DNA from: Odontesthes bonariensis
Taxonomy: Eukaryota; Chordata; Actinopteri; Atheriniformes; Atherinopsidae
NCBI RefSeq assembly: GCF_027942865.1
Contig: NC_134521.1
Location: 18,416,449 to 18,480,448, forward strand
Length of the DNA: 64,000 nt
Direction of reading: 5' to 3'
Shown here one piece after another: positions 44,948-56,261 of this stretch. The translations under genes and the position numbers were made by a program. Each line of letters opens with the position of its first letter. The stretch's first letter is position 1. The notes beneath the pieces are model-generated. The model was not told where the DNA came from, searched no databases, and saw nothing but the letters and a program-made list of their open reading frames with translations.

Positions 44948-47900
44948 AAGATACATGTTTTTTATTTATTTATTTTAGTCAAGTAATAAAATGAAATCAA
45001 AAACTGCTGCCCAAAATAACATTGGCATCATATAGTTGAACAATGGATCTATTTTTTTCCACTCTTGGGAACTTGCAAACAAACAAGCCAACAAGCTGCA
45101 GCTTGAACACCAGTGTAATTGAGTTTTAAACTTTCTCTTCATCCAACGTGAAAGTGAAATATGAATTATTGCCTGCTTCTTGCAGTTCTCCAAACCTCAA
45201 AGTTGGCTCAAAACTGGTGTTTTGGAAAGAGCTACATAGCTTTCTGATTCAGGCAAATATTTAGCTCAATAATTTGCATGATATGCTACGTTGGCATTTT
45301 ATCAACATACAACATAAGAATCTTTAGCTCTTGATAAACTGGCCTTGATGCAGCAGCCCTTACATCTGATGTGTCAACATTTTACTTTTACAAGCGAAAA
45401 GCAGTTTTTAAATAAAACTGGTGTGCATCTCTCCTCCCGTGAGCTTCTTCTTTTAATAGTATGACAGAAATGATGGTTGCTGCCAAAATTAATTTTCACA
45501 TGGCAATTAATGTGCATGGTTGCCAAGATACGGAGGGTGGCTAAGCAACTCTGACTGGCGCTTCACAAGACCCCTGAAGTTGTCGTGTGGTGACAGCAGC
45601 AGAACCTTCAAATCCTGTCAAAAGTGTTGATGAAGATTCTTAGTAATCCAGGTCATGGTAACCATAAGAGCTTGAATAAGGGCAAGTTGAACCAAGATGA
45701 TTCCATAAATTGTTTGTGTAGCAGCTTAGACAGATGCCCAGCTAAAACCAACTCAAGCCTGCGTATGTTGTCTGAGCAGACATCAGTAATGGATTTTAGT
45801 CTGACATGTATTCCTTTTAGAGGAGGCTTTCTGCATTTTAGTGGCCACCGACAAATGGAGAGTGATAGCTGTGTGTGCTTCTGCCTATCCTGATTTCTTT
45901 CTTTTCTATCCGCCGAACTGTCTCTCCCTATTCTAGGTCATTGAGGAGATAGTTGAGATGATGGAGAACTCTCCGGATCCCGGTGAAACTGAGGAGGAGG
46001 AGGATGAAGAGGAGATCAGCCACTGCTCCTCCAGGACCAATCCCTCCCTGTTGGAGGAGATCAGGCAGCTGTCACAGGCCTCCAACAACAACTGCTCTTA
46101 TGAAGGTAGAGCTGCAAGTGATCCGTGCTGCTGTTTGTCTGTTTTTTTTCCTCCTTCTTTTTTGTTTTTACAAAGAGAACGTCTTAATTGAAACAAAGCA
46201 GAAGAGTAATTTGTTCACCATTGATCATTAGGGCTACATTGCTACTTGTTTATTTAGAAGCTATCTAAATAAATTGCTTTATTCTAGGGCTGGGGAGTTA
46301 ACTCGTTATCTCGTTAATTACTTAACGCCGCTAGATATTTTATCGCGCATTAACGCAGGTTTTATTTTTTTATTATTTTTTTATTTTAATTAAAAAAATA
46401 ATAATTTCTGGGCTTTTGTGCCTTTAATGGATAGGAGAGTTCAGAGAGACAGGAAGCAGGGGGCAGAGAGAGGGGGAACGACATGCAGCACAGGGCCGTC
46501 CAATACGGGACTCGAACTGGCTGCAGAGAGGACTATAGCTGCTTGTACATGGGGCGCCTGCTCAAACCACTACGCCACAAACCACCCGTTTTATTAATTT
46601 TTTATTTTGTAAAAGTCTGTTGCTGTCTGCTGTGGAACCGGAAAAGAAAGTATTTGGCGGATCCACCAAACATGGAGAAGGGTACGGAACTTTTACTCGG
46701 CCATTTTCATTTTAAAGTTCTTCCAGACGGCGGAGTCGACAGAACCAAAGTCATCTGCAAACACAGCCAAGTTGAATTGTCTTCTCACCGTAGTAGTTCC
46801 AGTCTAAAATATCACTTAAAGGCAAAACACACAACTGATAGCAGCAAGTCATTCAAGGAAACAGACAGTGGAGCGAGGCTTCTACATAAAAACTACATAA
46901 AGATGCTGATGTTAAAAGTGTGTTTGCACAACAAATGTTATGGCACTTTCATTCATATGGCAGCACATTTAAAATAAAACTAAATGCCTAAAGCTATACA
47001 CTACTTTTGAATTCATTTTTGGATTTTGCGTACAAATGCGATTAATCAGGGAAATCATGTGATTAATTAGATAAAAAATTTTAATCGTTGCCCAGCCCTA
47101 CTTTATTCGTCAGTAGGTTCCTAATTTTAAAATAAATTCAAATTGAGCTCCTTGACAGATGAAGCACAGCATCAATAAGATATTGAAGCTGTGACCTTTG
47201 TCAGTTTAGTCCTTGCCTTAAACAAGCATGAAAACTCTTTGACACCACAATGTATTGAATTACCAACATAAAGGCCTGTCATAATTACTGTATGGACACG
47301 ATGGTCAAAGTATAACATGACAAAGCTGCAATAAATATCCATCTTATGGAACAAGTTTTCTCTTATATTAAGTCCGTCCACAGCAGGCAGCTGATGCGCT
47401 CCTGGTGTCATGAGGTTAGATTAGTCATCTTGTTTCAGCAGGTCTGTAGGTGAGAGTTCAAGAGGACACGGTGTTCTCTGCCATAAGGTTCCCCGTCGGT
47501 GAGCATATTGGAGGTCCATGTGGTCACTCTGTTTGAGTCACACTAATGTGCTGTGACTACTGTGAGAATGAGGGAGATGGCAGAGCGCTATTGAACCAAC
47601 CCCCCCCCCCCTTTTGCTGTGGAAACGAATGAACTTAGTAATGATCTACATTTACATTGTATGCACTGTAAGTTGTAAGTTTTGGCCTGTAAAAAAAAAT
47701 CAACCGAGCTGGTACAGATTTAGATGTTTTGAAGTCGAACAGATGGACGGACTAAATGTATTATTATCATACGTTGCCAAATGATGACATAATCGGTGTC
47801 GCATGTTTCAGTAAATGAAGTCATCGACACAGGTTATAAGATTTGCTGATAGACCCTTGCTCACTGTGATTCTAGCATTTCCTCTCCAACAATTTGTTTT

Positions 47901-50390
47901 TATTTTCTCCTCCGTCCTGCAGGCCTGAGCTTGATGCCCAGCTCAGCGCTTGTTGAACTGCTGCACCGGGTGGAGGCAGCCATCCGTGAGTACTCCGAGG
48001 AGCTGGTCAACCAGCTGGCTCGGCGTGATGAGCTGGAGTTTGAGAAGGAGGTGAAGAACACGTTCATCACGGCACTGATGGAGGTGCAGAACAGGCAGAA
48101 GGAGCAGCGAGACAGCAGCAAACGCAGGCGCCGGGACAAGGCCCTGAGTCTGCAGGGGGGAGGGACGGTGTCCGTGAGCACGGGAAACACAGGCTCCACG
48201 GGCTCCACAGGCCGCTCGGAGAAGACTGGCACCATGCCTGTCAAGGTGAGACGCCTTTAGCTATTCATGTGAGTGGAGGTGGGGACCTAACTACACATTC
48301 AGCAGTAATAATAATTACACATAAGAATATTTCCAGAACATGTGCAGCATCCAGCTTTTATCTTATAATGTATATTAGAGGAAGGTGAGATCCCAGTGCC
48401 TGAGGGCTCTTCCTCTTCCTCTGACTGTTCACATAATGGATCTCAGATCCATTAGCCTCTAAAGCCTCTTCCAGGAAAGTCCACAGTATGTCCAATAACA
48501 GCCCAGTCCAGTCTACCCCTGTGCAACAACAGAGTTTAATGGATTTTCCCTTCATGCAACGTAGCAACTGTAGTTTTCTCTTTAACACCCGGTGGCTGGT
48601 GCTGCATTGAAGTAAAGTAATATGGATTTACTCATTATATATGTTACCCGCTATACGTCTCCAAAAAAAGTGGCTTGATCATTCAGATGCAAAAAACACA
48701 ATGAATAAACGTCTCTGACAGAAATTTAACCTTTATTTAACCAGATAAAAGCCCATTGAGATTAGGATCTCTTTCACAAGGGTGACCTGGGCAACACGGG
48801 TCAGCAGCATGAGACATAACAGCAGCACAGCAGTACGTGTCAAACCAGATTACAAAGAATGACAGATAGAATAAAACAAACAATTTAGAGATGCAATCGT
48901 GATTTCATACTGAGACGTGGGAGCTGTAGCACAACCAACAATTTAGGATTTGAAACACAGGCACTGTTCAATGGATTGACGCTGCCTGTCTTTCAGGATA
49001 GAGCGGAATGCTCCAAGTGCGACTAGTTCAGAGAGTTTCAGCTCAGTCTGTAAAGTATTCCATGCCAAAGGGGTGGCAAAGCTGAATGCTCTTTTTCCAA
49101 ATTCGGTCCTTACTCGGGGAGCAGATAAAACAAAGGTCGAACTGGAACGCAAGGCATAACAACTGGTTGTTTTTTGCAATAAAACACACAAATAAGAAGG
49201 TGTCAAACCTAAGAGAGTCTTATAAATTAAGGTCAGCCAATGCTGTGTAGAAGTCAGCTGAAGGGTCTCCATTGTATTTGTACAGCCAGTCTTTCAATCT
49301 GAAGACAAAACTGCATTTGTAGTTTGTGATAATTCTCCCTCCGTCTGTGTGTGTGTAGCGTTTCAGCATGGAGGGACTGTCCAACATCCTGCAGACGGGC
49401 ATTAGACAGACATTTGGAAGCACAGGAAATGAGAAGCAGGTAAGCAGGTCAAATATATATATAAAAAAAAAGGTTTCACATTCTGAATTTGAACATTACT
49501 TTAAAACGGATCCAAACTCACATTTAAAGTGTAGCAGCATGTTCTGGGGTCTACGATAGATTAGATGAAAATGAACAGTTTGTTCTTGTGGTCAGCATGT
49601 TTAATGTGGCAGAAATTGGCTTGAACAAGAACCAGATTCTTGTGACCAAATGACTCGTTGAAGAATCTTCCAAATGGCGAGGCTAATCTGTCTCTGGGTA
49701 TTCACAGGACTAGTCAGCAGTCTACCTCCGGGCTAACAGAGAACCTATGCTTTACCCCACGGCCATCTTAGAATGTGTGAGAGTGTTAATCCTTCTTAGC
49801 AGTTCCTGAACCCATCCTGGAAGAGAACTATGCAGACTCTAGTATCCCCCCACTGGATAGGCTGCCATTTTGTAATGACTTTGGCTCATTCATGTGTAGT
49901 GATGACGCTATGATGTAATAATTATTTACTTCATTAAACAAAACATGCTTGGCCATTGAATTTCCAGGTTGTTGGGGTTTTTTTTTTGTTAAGCCTTCTT
50001 CTGTCTCTGTTTCAGTATCTAAACACTGTAATTCCATTTGAGAAGAAAGGCACCCCTCCATCTGTTGACGACCTGCAGATGCTCACAAAAAGTAAGTACC
50101 GAGACCAGGGCGCTTGTATAAAAGTGATAAGTCTTTAATGTACAGAAGCTGTATATGCCGAGTGGATCCATACAGACTGTTTGTTCCTCATAGTTCTCTA
50201 TGCCATGAAGGAAGACAGTGAGAAGGTGCCTACACTGCTGACTGACTACATATTAAAAGGTAAACTCAATGTAGAAAGTCAGTGGAATCGTATCTATCAA
50301 ATTCAGCTGTTGCTCAATTGAACTTCCTGCTTCAAGAATACATAAAGGTTTCTTGTTTTATCTTCATTTCTAGTCCTGTGTCCTACCTAA
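35353..50390 (+). CDS. fez1: Fasciculation and elongation protein zeta-1
   Basis: A neuronal kinesin-1 cargo adaptor that also binds PKC-zeta and acts in axon outgrowth and transport. Coding exons: 35353-35678, 39956-40043, 44163-44249, 45937-46105, 47923-48245, 49359-49439, 50016-50091, 50194-50259 and 50374-50390. Phases join to 410 codons (human about 392). Exon 1 of the CDS opens MEAPLVCLDEEFEDLRP and contains MISFKSMEDLVNEFDEKLN. Exon 2 has VWDALTDNYIS. Exon 4 is the acidic Glu-rich stretch. Exon 5 carries the predicted coiled coil (LARRDELEFEKEVKNTFITA, then a basic KRRRRDK run). The C-terminus has RFSMEGLSNILQTGIRQTFG and ends TDYILKVLCPT. The protein starts at the first ATG of the exon, 30 bp after the acceptor. 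FEZ1 was chosen over FEZ2 on the N-terminal MEAPLV and length. Several introns hold transposons. Confidence 0.94.
35909..36439. mobile_element. Non-autonomous DNA element in fez1 intron
   Basis: The ends TAGGCCAGAAATATACT and AGTATATTGCTGGCCTA pair with two mismatches, giving 531 bp. The left terminus is shared with repeat unit B at 12102. A weak CTCF-like core (ACCAGAGGGCA) lies at about 36011. No coding sequence. Confidence 0.6.
36440..39955. other. Remainder of fez1 intron 2
   Basis: No gene is seen. Simple-sequence pieces: a T-run at 38811-38823 and a long T-run at about 39279-39316. A small acceptor-like CATTCACAG at about 36630 precedes an open stretch, but no FEZ1-like peptide is encoded. 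Confidence 0.4.
40415..41076. mobile_element. Long fold-back element, TTAA edges
   Basis: The left arm starts TTAAAGGAGAACTGCGGTAT and runs to about 40715. It is repeated in inverse orientation from about 40788 to 41076, ending ATACCGCAGCTCCTTTAA. The arms are about 290 bp and roughly 95% complementary, around a spacer of about 70 bp. Transcribed with the fez1 pre-mRNA it would form a long hairpin. No coding capacity. Confidence 0.85.
41545..41855. mobile_element. GC-rich MITE
   Basis: The ends TAAGGCCAATTTCAGACCAG and CTGGTCTGAAATGGCCCTA pair with about two mismatches. The inner part also folds (CGTGGCGGCAG/CCGCCACG). The 311 bp is markedly more GC-rich than the flanking intron, with CCGCCGGCCGCCGCCGGCCG in the middle. 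Confidence 0.7.
43440..44020. mobile_element. Probable Tc1-like transposon remnant
   Basis: The right part ends TTTTAGGCACCACTGTATTT, which reads TACAGTGGTGCCTAAAA in reverse, a typical Tc1/mariner terminus. Inside, GCAAAACAAGCCCAAACCAT and TTGAAATATCAGGCTTTGAA resemble teleost Tc1 copies. No clear left terminus or usable transposase frame was found. Confidence 0.4.
44892..44946. repeat. (GATA)n microsatellite
   Basis: About 13 GATA units in a fez1 intron. The minus-strand frame of repeated Tyr-Leu-Ser-Ile is an artefact of it. Confidence 0.95.
46395..46587 (-). mobile_element. tRNA-derived SINE nested in the hAT element
   Basis: On the minus strand, A box TGGCGTAGTGG (46577-46567) and B box AGTTCGAGTCC (46518-46508) are followed by a C/T-rich body and an AT-rich tail at about 46350-46400. 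GTTTTATT on both sides is the likely target duplication. The body matches a widespread teleost tRNA-SINE type containing GCAGGCGCCCCATGTA. Confidence 0.75.
46672..46977 (+). pseudogene. Truncated hAT transposase, BED zinc-finger part
   Basis: From the ATG at 46672 the frame reads KVLPDGGVDRTKVICKHSQV, then SSSSLKYHLKAKHT, a BED finger of the C-x2-C/H-x4-H type. The second Cys is Ser (AGC at 46765-46767), which should prevent zinc binding. No RNase H core or hAT dimerisation domain follows. Confidence 0.75.
48722..49272 (-). mobile_element. 5'-truncated LINE (CR1/L2-like) fragment
   Basis: The minus-strand frame 49272-48943 gives the reverse-transcriptase C-terminus: LLGLTPSYLCVLLQ, then APRVRTEFGKRAFSFATPLA and WNTLQTELKLSELV, ending in a stop. 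The 3' UTR follows with CAATGGGCTTTTATCTGGTT and AAATAAAGGTTAAA. It ends 86 bp from a fez1 exon. Confidence 0.8.
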
Positions 50391-51311
50391 AGCACCGCCA
50401 GGCCAGGGGCCACAGTGTGACAGAGAAATGATCCCCAGAGGACCTCTCCAACCTGCCTCGCCTCTGGCCCAAACTGCATGAGCTCCCCTCTTTTACCATT
50501 ATCATCCATGGATCCTCACCATCGACATAATCGTACTCACCTAGACTACAACTACTGCCTCTCGCTGAGCTCACCTCCTCCCTTCCCACACATTCGTCTC
50601 GGGCCAGACCCCAAAATGGCCGCATTCTGAATGCCGAGTGGGACTGACTGCCAAACCCCACTTTTACAGGACTTCACTAATGGAGCATGACATGCTAGTA
50701 ACGATCATGAGATCTCTTCGGTACAGGGAAACAGTGTTATCACTGCTTTGTTGTCTTTTTCTTTTTAATTTCTTAACTTTTCTGTCTCTGGGTTTTTTGT
50801 TTTCCTAGTTTCTCTAACAGGACTTCAGTGTTGCCATGTTTTGACATTAATTCATGAACTGACCTCTCAACCACTGGATTCTGATCATTGTTTCGTTTAC
50901 TGATGCATAAAGACACTCATCCACACACACACACACACATACACAGTGTTGTTTCCAATGAAAATGGTAAATCCATTTGAATACAAAAGCCATGCACCTT
51001 TTTCTGCCAACTCAGTACTGTAGCTCCACAAGAATGACAAGAAACACACGACTATTACGGGTGCAGTGCAGTGCATTACAAAGCTTCTTTCACTATCTGA
51101 ATATCCAGTGCTCTTCTGACTTATTTTGTATTTTTTTTTCTTATTTTTCGTATGTAGATATTTGATATAAACTCTGTTGCTGTTTTTATATTATTATTTA
51201 CTGTAACATCAGAGCGACGGGCTTCTTTTCATTCCACCCCGTGCAGCCACCCGGAGGTGCATCACTTGAGTTTTCCTTGGATATTATTCCCCATTGAAAC
51301 GGGCTGATTTG

Positions 51312-51397
51312 AATAAAGGTGTGCATATTAGCGTATTTATGGCTTCCTTTGCTCCATGTAGGTGAATGCTACATAGCTAATTGCAAATTCTAATAAA
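51312..51397 (+). terminator. fez1 polyadenylation signals
   Basis: AATAAA at 51312-51317 and at 51392-51397. The 3' UTR therefore covers 50391 to about 51415, with a short CA repeat at about 50922-50946. Confidence 0.6.
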
Positions 51398-51415
51398 CCT
51401 TCTACCCTAAGTTGT

Positions 51416-54029
51416 GCGCATCGCCTTCTTTTTGTCTTCACCTTCAGAGCTTACATAGTGCTGAAAAGTGTCACGAGTAAGGTTTTATATTTTAGGATTT
51501 GGGGTTTTCAAAACCACACATGCATGATTTTCCAATTCCTCTGGGCCTCAACCTGTGCTGGGGGCAACTTTCACAACTAACGTGAGAGCTGGCTGCTCAA
51601 ACAAACTGGTCAAGGATCCCAGACCTAAATGACAAATTCAGGATTTCCCCAGAAACCAATCAGAAGTCCTGATTGTATCTTGGTTTACAGAAAAGGTCGA
51701 AGACAAGCAAACATTTTTACACGCAGTTATTTTGGTCATTTGGCCATTTTTAAAGGGCAAACAACTTTTTTCCCCCTCTTGTTTATAGTTTATATTTGAG
51801 TAAACTCTAAAATGACGGGCATTTTTTTAAGCTCAGCAGCAAGGCACATTTGAGAATTCATGTGATAAATTTGTTTGGCAATGCCAGGTTTTACTATTTT
51901 ACTAACTGAACAATCAATTCACTTAAGATCATTATCTGATTTTCTATGTCAATTATTTAATTAACTGAAATGGCCATTTGGGATTAAATAAAGATTAAAA
52001 GAGTTTAAACTGGCAAATATTGTATTTCTGCAGTCTGACTGAAATCATTCTGATTAGAGACTCAAACATGATGGTGTTCAGATGAACATTAGGTAAACTG
52101 AGCAAACACAGAGTGCATTTACATGTTGCAAATAATTTATTCAGAACAAAAGTATTTGACGTGCACAAAGCTGGACTGACCTCTGGTCTATTATATAAAT
52201 TCTAGCACTGTTTTGCCTCTTTTTCCTTCATCCATCTTAGTCCTAAGTACAGCATGTCGCTTTGCTTCCAAGTGGTTCCATCTGATTAAAAAGTTGTTGA
52301 GGTGGGTCGGATCAATCTGATCTTACTGAGGTGCTGATATAAGGCTATTTTAGATTTTTTTTAACTGAACGATTAATATAATTACAAGTCCATGTAAACA
52401 CAGCTAATAGTCACACAGTGTCACACTTCGTAGCATTTAGTGTTTTTGAGTTCATGTCTCATCATTTCCTGTTTTATTTTGGTAGATCCTGTTCTTTTGT
52501 TCACTTCCCTGAGTTTCACAGCTTCTGTCTCTCACCTGGGTTTCTGTTACCGATTGCCACACCTGATGCTTGTTTGCAATTACCTCAGTGTGTGTCCTCC
52601 AGGTTTTCCTTTGTTCAGTGGCAGATCAGTGTTTTGTTGTGTTTTTTGCATTTACAGCAGTTTCAGAGATCATCTGTCAGTCTTCACCTCCTCAGTGAAA
52701 CTTGAATTGTGACAAGCAGTATTTCTGCTAAGGTTGAACGTGTGAATTATTCAACTCTGATCAATTAGAGAAAATGAGTTGAAAAAAATGGGATCAAGTG
52801 AGCATTATTCAACAATGCCTCCTGACTGAGGGAGTCTTTCCTCTTCCCTCTCACACTCCTCAAGCTGGAAATCCAGGCCCTCCGTCTGGTTCCCTCCTCT
52901 CCTAGGCCATTTGTTGCCAGTCAAGTAGATTTTATCAAGAATGAAAACTAGCCAGAGTCAGGATTTTACATTACAAAAGCCATATCAACCATTAGATCTC
53001 CCCCTAAATACAGGGCACCCATCATTTATACATCAGTGTTTCTTCTAATGTAGTTCAAAAATGCAAGAGAAAAGGTTCTGCTGTGCCCTATGACAGTGTT
53101 TGTTTGCTTGAAATTGAAGACAAACCCCAATGTAGTTCCTTATGTGAATAATCATCAGTCACCAGATGTTATATCCTGCAAAAGTTCAACTATTCACCGT
53201 ATGAATCTGTGGTGTGAATGTCTATTGCACTGGATACATGTTCGTGACAGAGTCTGAACTCTTCTTGGTCAAGTAATGTGGTCTTACATTGAGGCTGATC
53301 ACCCACTGTCTCCTCCGTCTTCACAAACGGAGCTACTTAGCTGCCATCTAGTGGTGTGAATCTGGAACAAAGACTGCGCTTTTGCTACATTACGTGTAAA
53401 GAGAGAAATGCATCAGAAAAGTGACCTCTGTTTCAAAATACAGTATAATATAATCAGCTTATTTACCTAAATCTTCCCGAAGGCTTGATTTAATGACACT
53501 TTTGATCAGACTGTGCACTGCTTTGCCTATTCGAAAAGCGTCGCACCTGCCAGTTGATTCTGGCATGTTACTCAGGGAACCAAATTTTCTTTTCTGTGAT
53601 ATTTTCCCCTCTTCTGTGACGGATCACATTCGGTAACACACGGGGGCCAGATGACCTAAACTGTGTGTAATTACAAAGGCAGCAATGTGCAAACGCATGA
53701 GTTTCTGCAGGCTTGCGCCTCTCTTGCATCAGGGTACTACTCAGTGTAATGGGTTTTTCTTTTTAACATCTTTTTTCACGATGATTTTGTTTTTTCCTCT
53801 TAATTAAAACAATTCGATTCGATTCGATTGACTTTACAACCGTAAATGTCGGCCATTTCAAATCAAACCTCTGTCCCGGTGTCTCCTCCCAGTTTGGACC
53901 TCTGGGTTTTTTGCTGTACAGTTATCCTTCCCTGGCTGCAGAAAGGGAACATTACAACATATGTGCATTTTGTAAACCAACAACCACCCCTTGACCCAAA
54001 AAAACAATAAAACAAACTTGCAGACATAT
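51416..54029. other. Convergent intergenic space, fez1 to esam
   Basis: No gene. At about 52436-52650 a stretch with TCACCTGGGTTTCTGTTACC and GATTGCCACACCTGATGCTT resembles a dispersed teleost retroelement piece. A (TTCGA)n-like tract lies at 53811-53829. A perfect CTCF core match lies at 53342-53354. Confidence 0.45.
53342..53354 (-). promoter_or_regulatory. CTCF core motif
   Basis: The minus strand reads CCACTAGATGGCA, all 13 positions of CCASYAGRKGGCR. It sits between the converging ends of fez1 and esam. Confidence 0.45.
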
Positions 54030-56261
54030 GTTCATTTGTATTTTAATTAAAAATATCATACAAGGCATTTTCGATTAACATAAATATGGGGGATACAAGT
54101 GCACACTGTACATTAATGTCCACAGTTTAGGCCATCTGTACAAATAAGAACACGTTTGGCCGCCAGTTTGTCCACAGAAGTTATAGAATCCATCCCGGTT
54201 TATAACTCAGTGTGACAGAGAGCACTTCTTTAGTTCGTAAAAGACTTATTACTTTATTAGGAAATTCTGTTCATGTGCTCGTATACAGTGCTGTATAAAA
54301 ATAAAGGCTTGTCTTGCATACGTTTTTAATATTGATAATGTACACTTTTAATTGACCCATTCACACTTTAAAACAATGTCGATTCTAATAAATCCTAGTT
54401 ATCAAAATGCTTTCAACTCGGCCGCCAATTTCTCTTGTCGGTTCTTTCCAATTTGCATTAGCATCTCGCAGATGCTCTTAAAAAACCATCAAAGCTTCAC
54501 AGTGCAACCGCATTTTGCTTTGCAGAGCAGTCGCCATCGAATGTTATCGCTTTTGGTGCACACAGCAAACGTATAATCCAGTGTATCGACAATACAGCAG
54601 AAGTTGTTTTCTTCTCTCTCTCTCTTTTTTTTTTTCCAAATCTGAATATTAAATTCAATCATCACAAGTGTTTGTAAATCTTAGAAGTGGTGGAAAAAAA
54701 TCTTAAGAAGTAAAAAGAAAAAAAACAACCGCAACGATTAAAAATAATACTTTGATATTTAATTCGGTGTAAAAGATAACCAAGCGTGCGGCCGTCTGGT
54801 TCCGTTCTTACAGAAGTGAGTCGACAGGAGTTTTTCATTCATATTTCTCCTTTTTAAGGAATGGAAAACTGTCTTTGAGCCAATTTCCAGCATTTGTCTA
54901 GTTTACTGACATGAAACCAACACATATACATTAAAACATTGCTGTAAATTGACAAATGTATTCTCTAAAATCTAAGGAGAGCTTTTCTCATACACATAAA
55001 ATGGTTAAAAAGAAAAAAAAAAACAGCGATCTTGAGGCTTTTTCTTTATCAGATAGAACTGAATCAGCCTTTTGTTGCAGTTGTTGTTCCAATTTCCACA
55101 CAATGTATCTGTCAGTCAAACAGTAAAAGGTTTGTCCAAAAGGTCTTCATCAAAAACGTCACATGGACCTAATTTCTTTTCTCTACTCTTGGAAACAAGC
55201 TCAAACATACGGAGGGAGTGTGTTGAAAGATCTGACACAGAACGCATTTCTTTGGTCGGTATCCAGTGATGCAGGCAAACACGTCACCTGCATCATACAG
55301 TACGATCCACACAGGCTGTCTGTAACACATTTAACACCCAATAAATATCTTATTTACAATTTCGATGCTGCAGGCAACTGGAAATCTATATTAGTAAAGT
55401 TACCACAGTGCAGTTCTGAATAGTGCTCAATATCATAAGAAGCTTTTGCTAATCCATGTTTGAAGAATAGTCTAAGAGCATTTTACAAAATGAAAAAAGC
55501 GAAGTAAAGACCAAACCCCAACCCACCCACTCCAGAGGATTATGATATTCTGAGGGGCCGGACTTAATCGTAGGCAAACATTACACTGTCTTCTCTGTGC
55601 TCTCGTACGACTGCTGCAGAAATACACTCATCGACACAATTATCGTTACAATCTTTGAGAGACATTCCCCACTCTGAACAGTACTACAAACATGTGCTTA
55701 AACCTGTTTGGGTCTTGACGAGTTCTGCTTCAGGTAGTTTTTTTTTTTTTTTAAGTAAAAAACGATGGACGGATAAAGCGGCCTGCCATCACCCTCCTCT
55801 CATTTCATCTGTGTATTCATCTGAGAGACTTGCGAATAAATACAAATATTTTTTTTTTAAAAGAACTCAAACATTAATCCAGTTTTTGTGAGAAAGGCGA
55901 GAAGAAAAAACTTTCGAGGATATAATAACATTGATGATTATAATATGAAAAAGAACATAGTGGACAGATGTATGAAAATCATATCTATACATACTGAAAT
56001 CTGCAACATATACAGTGAAATGGGAATATAGAGACTTTAATAAAGTATATTCAAAGCAAGTAAACAGCAGGTCTGAGATTCTCGCCATGACAGCCTGTGG
56101 ACTTGAAAGTATCTAACAGCAGGTGACCTTTTTCATCGTCTGTACTTCTTTGCTAAATACTAATGAAACAAAGCGTTCCCTTTAAAAGAAAAAAAACACC
56201 AGCAGCTGACTGTGAAAGTCAAACACGCCATTTTAACTCTCCACATCAGCTCGAGGCGACG
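54030..56261 (-). other. Probable esam 3' UTR
   Basis: Non-coding AT-rich DNA downstream of the esam stop. Candidate minus-strand signals are AATAAA at 54253-54258 and ATTAAA at 54042-54047. The exact end is uncertain. Confidence 0.4.

Larger units (their letters stand above)
46285..47100 (+). mobile_element. hAT element with perfect 8-bp target duplication
   Basis: The ends TAGGGCTGGG and CCCAGCCCTA are exact inverse repeats. Both flanks carry CTTTATTC (46277-46284 and 47101-47108), the 8-bp duplication expected of hAT transposition. The element is 816 bp, keeps an N-terminal BED-finger coding piece at 46672, and was itself interrupted by a SINE at 46395-46587. Everything after the BED region of the transposase is deleted. 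It lies in the fez1 intron between exons 45937-46105 and 47923-48245. Confidence 0.88.

Noticed and set aside
44639-44956. 105-codon minus-strand frame starting MYLSIYLSIYLS
   Set aside because: Translation of a GATA microsatellite.
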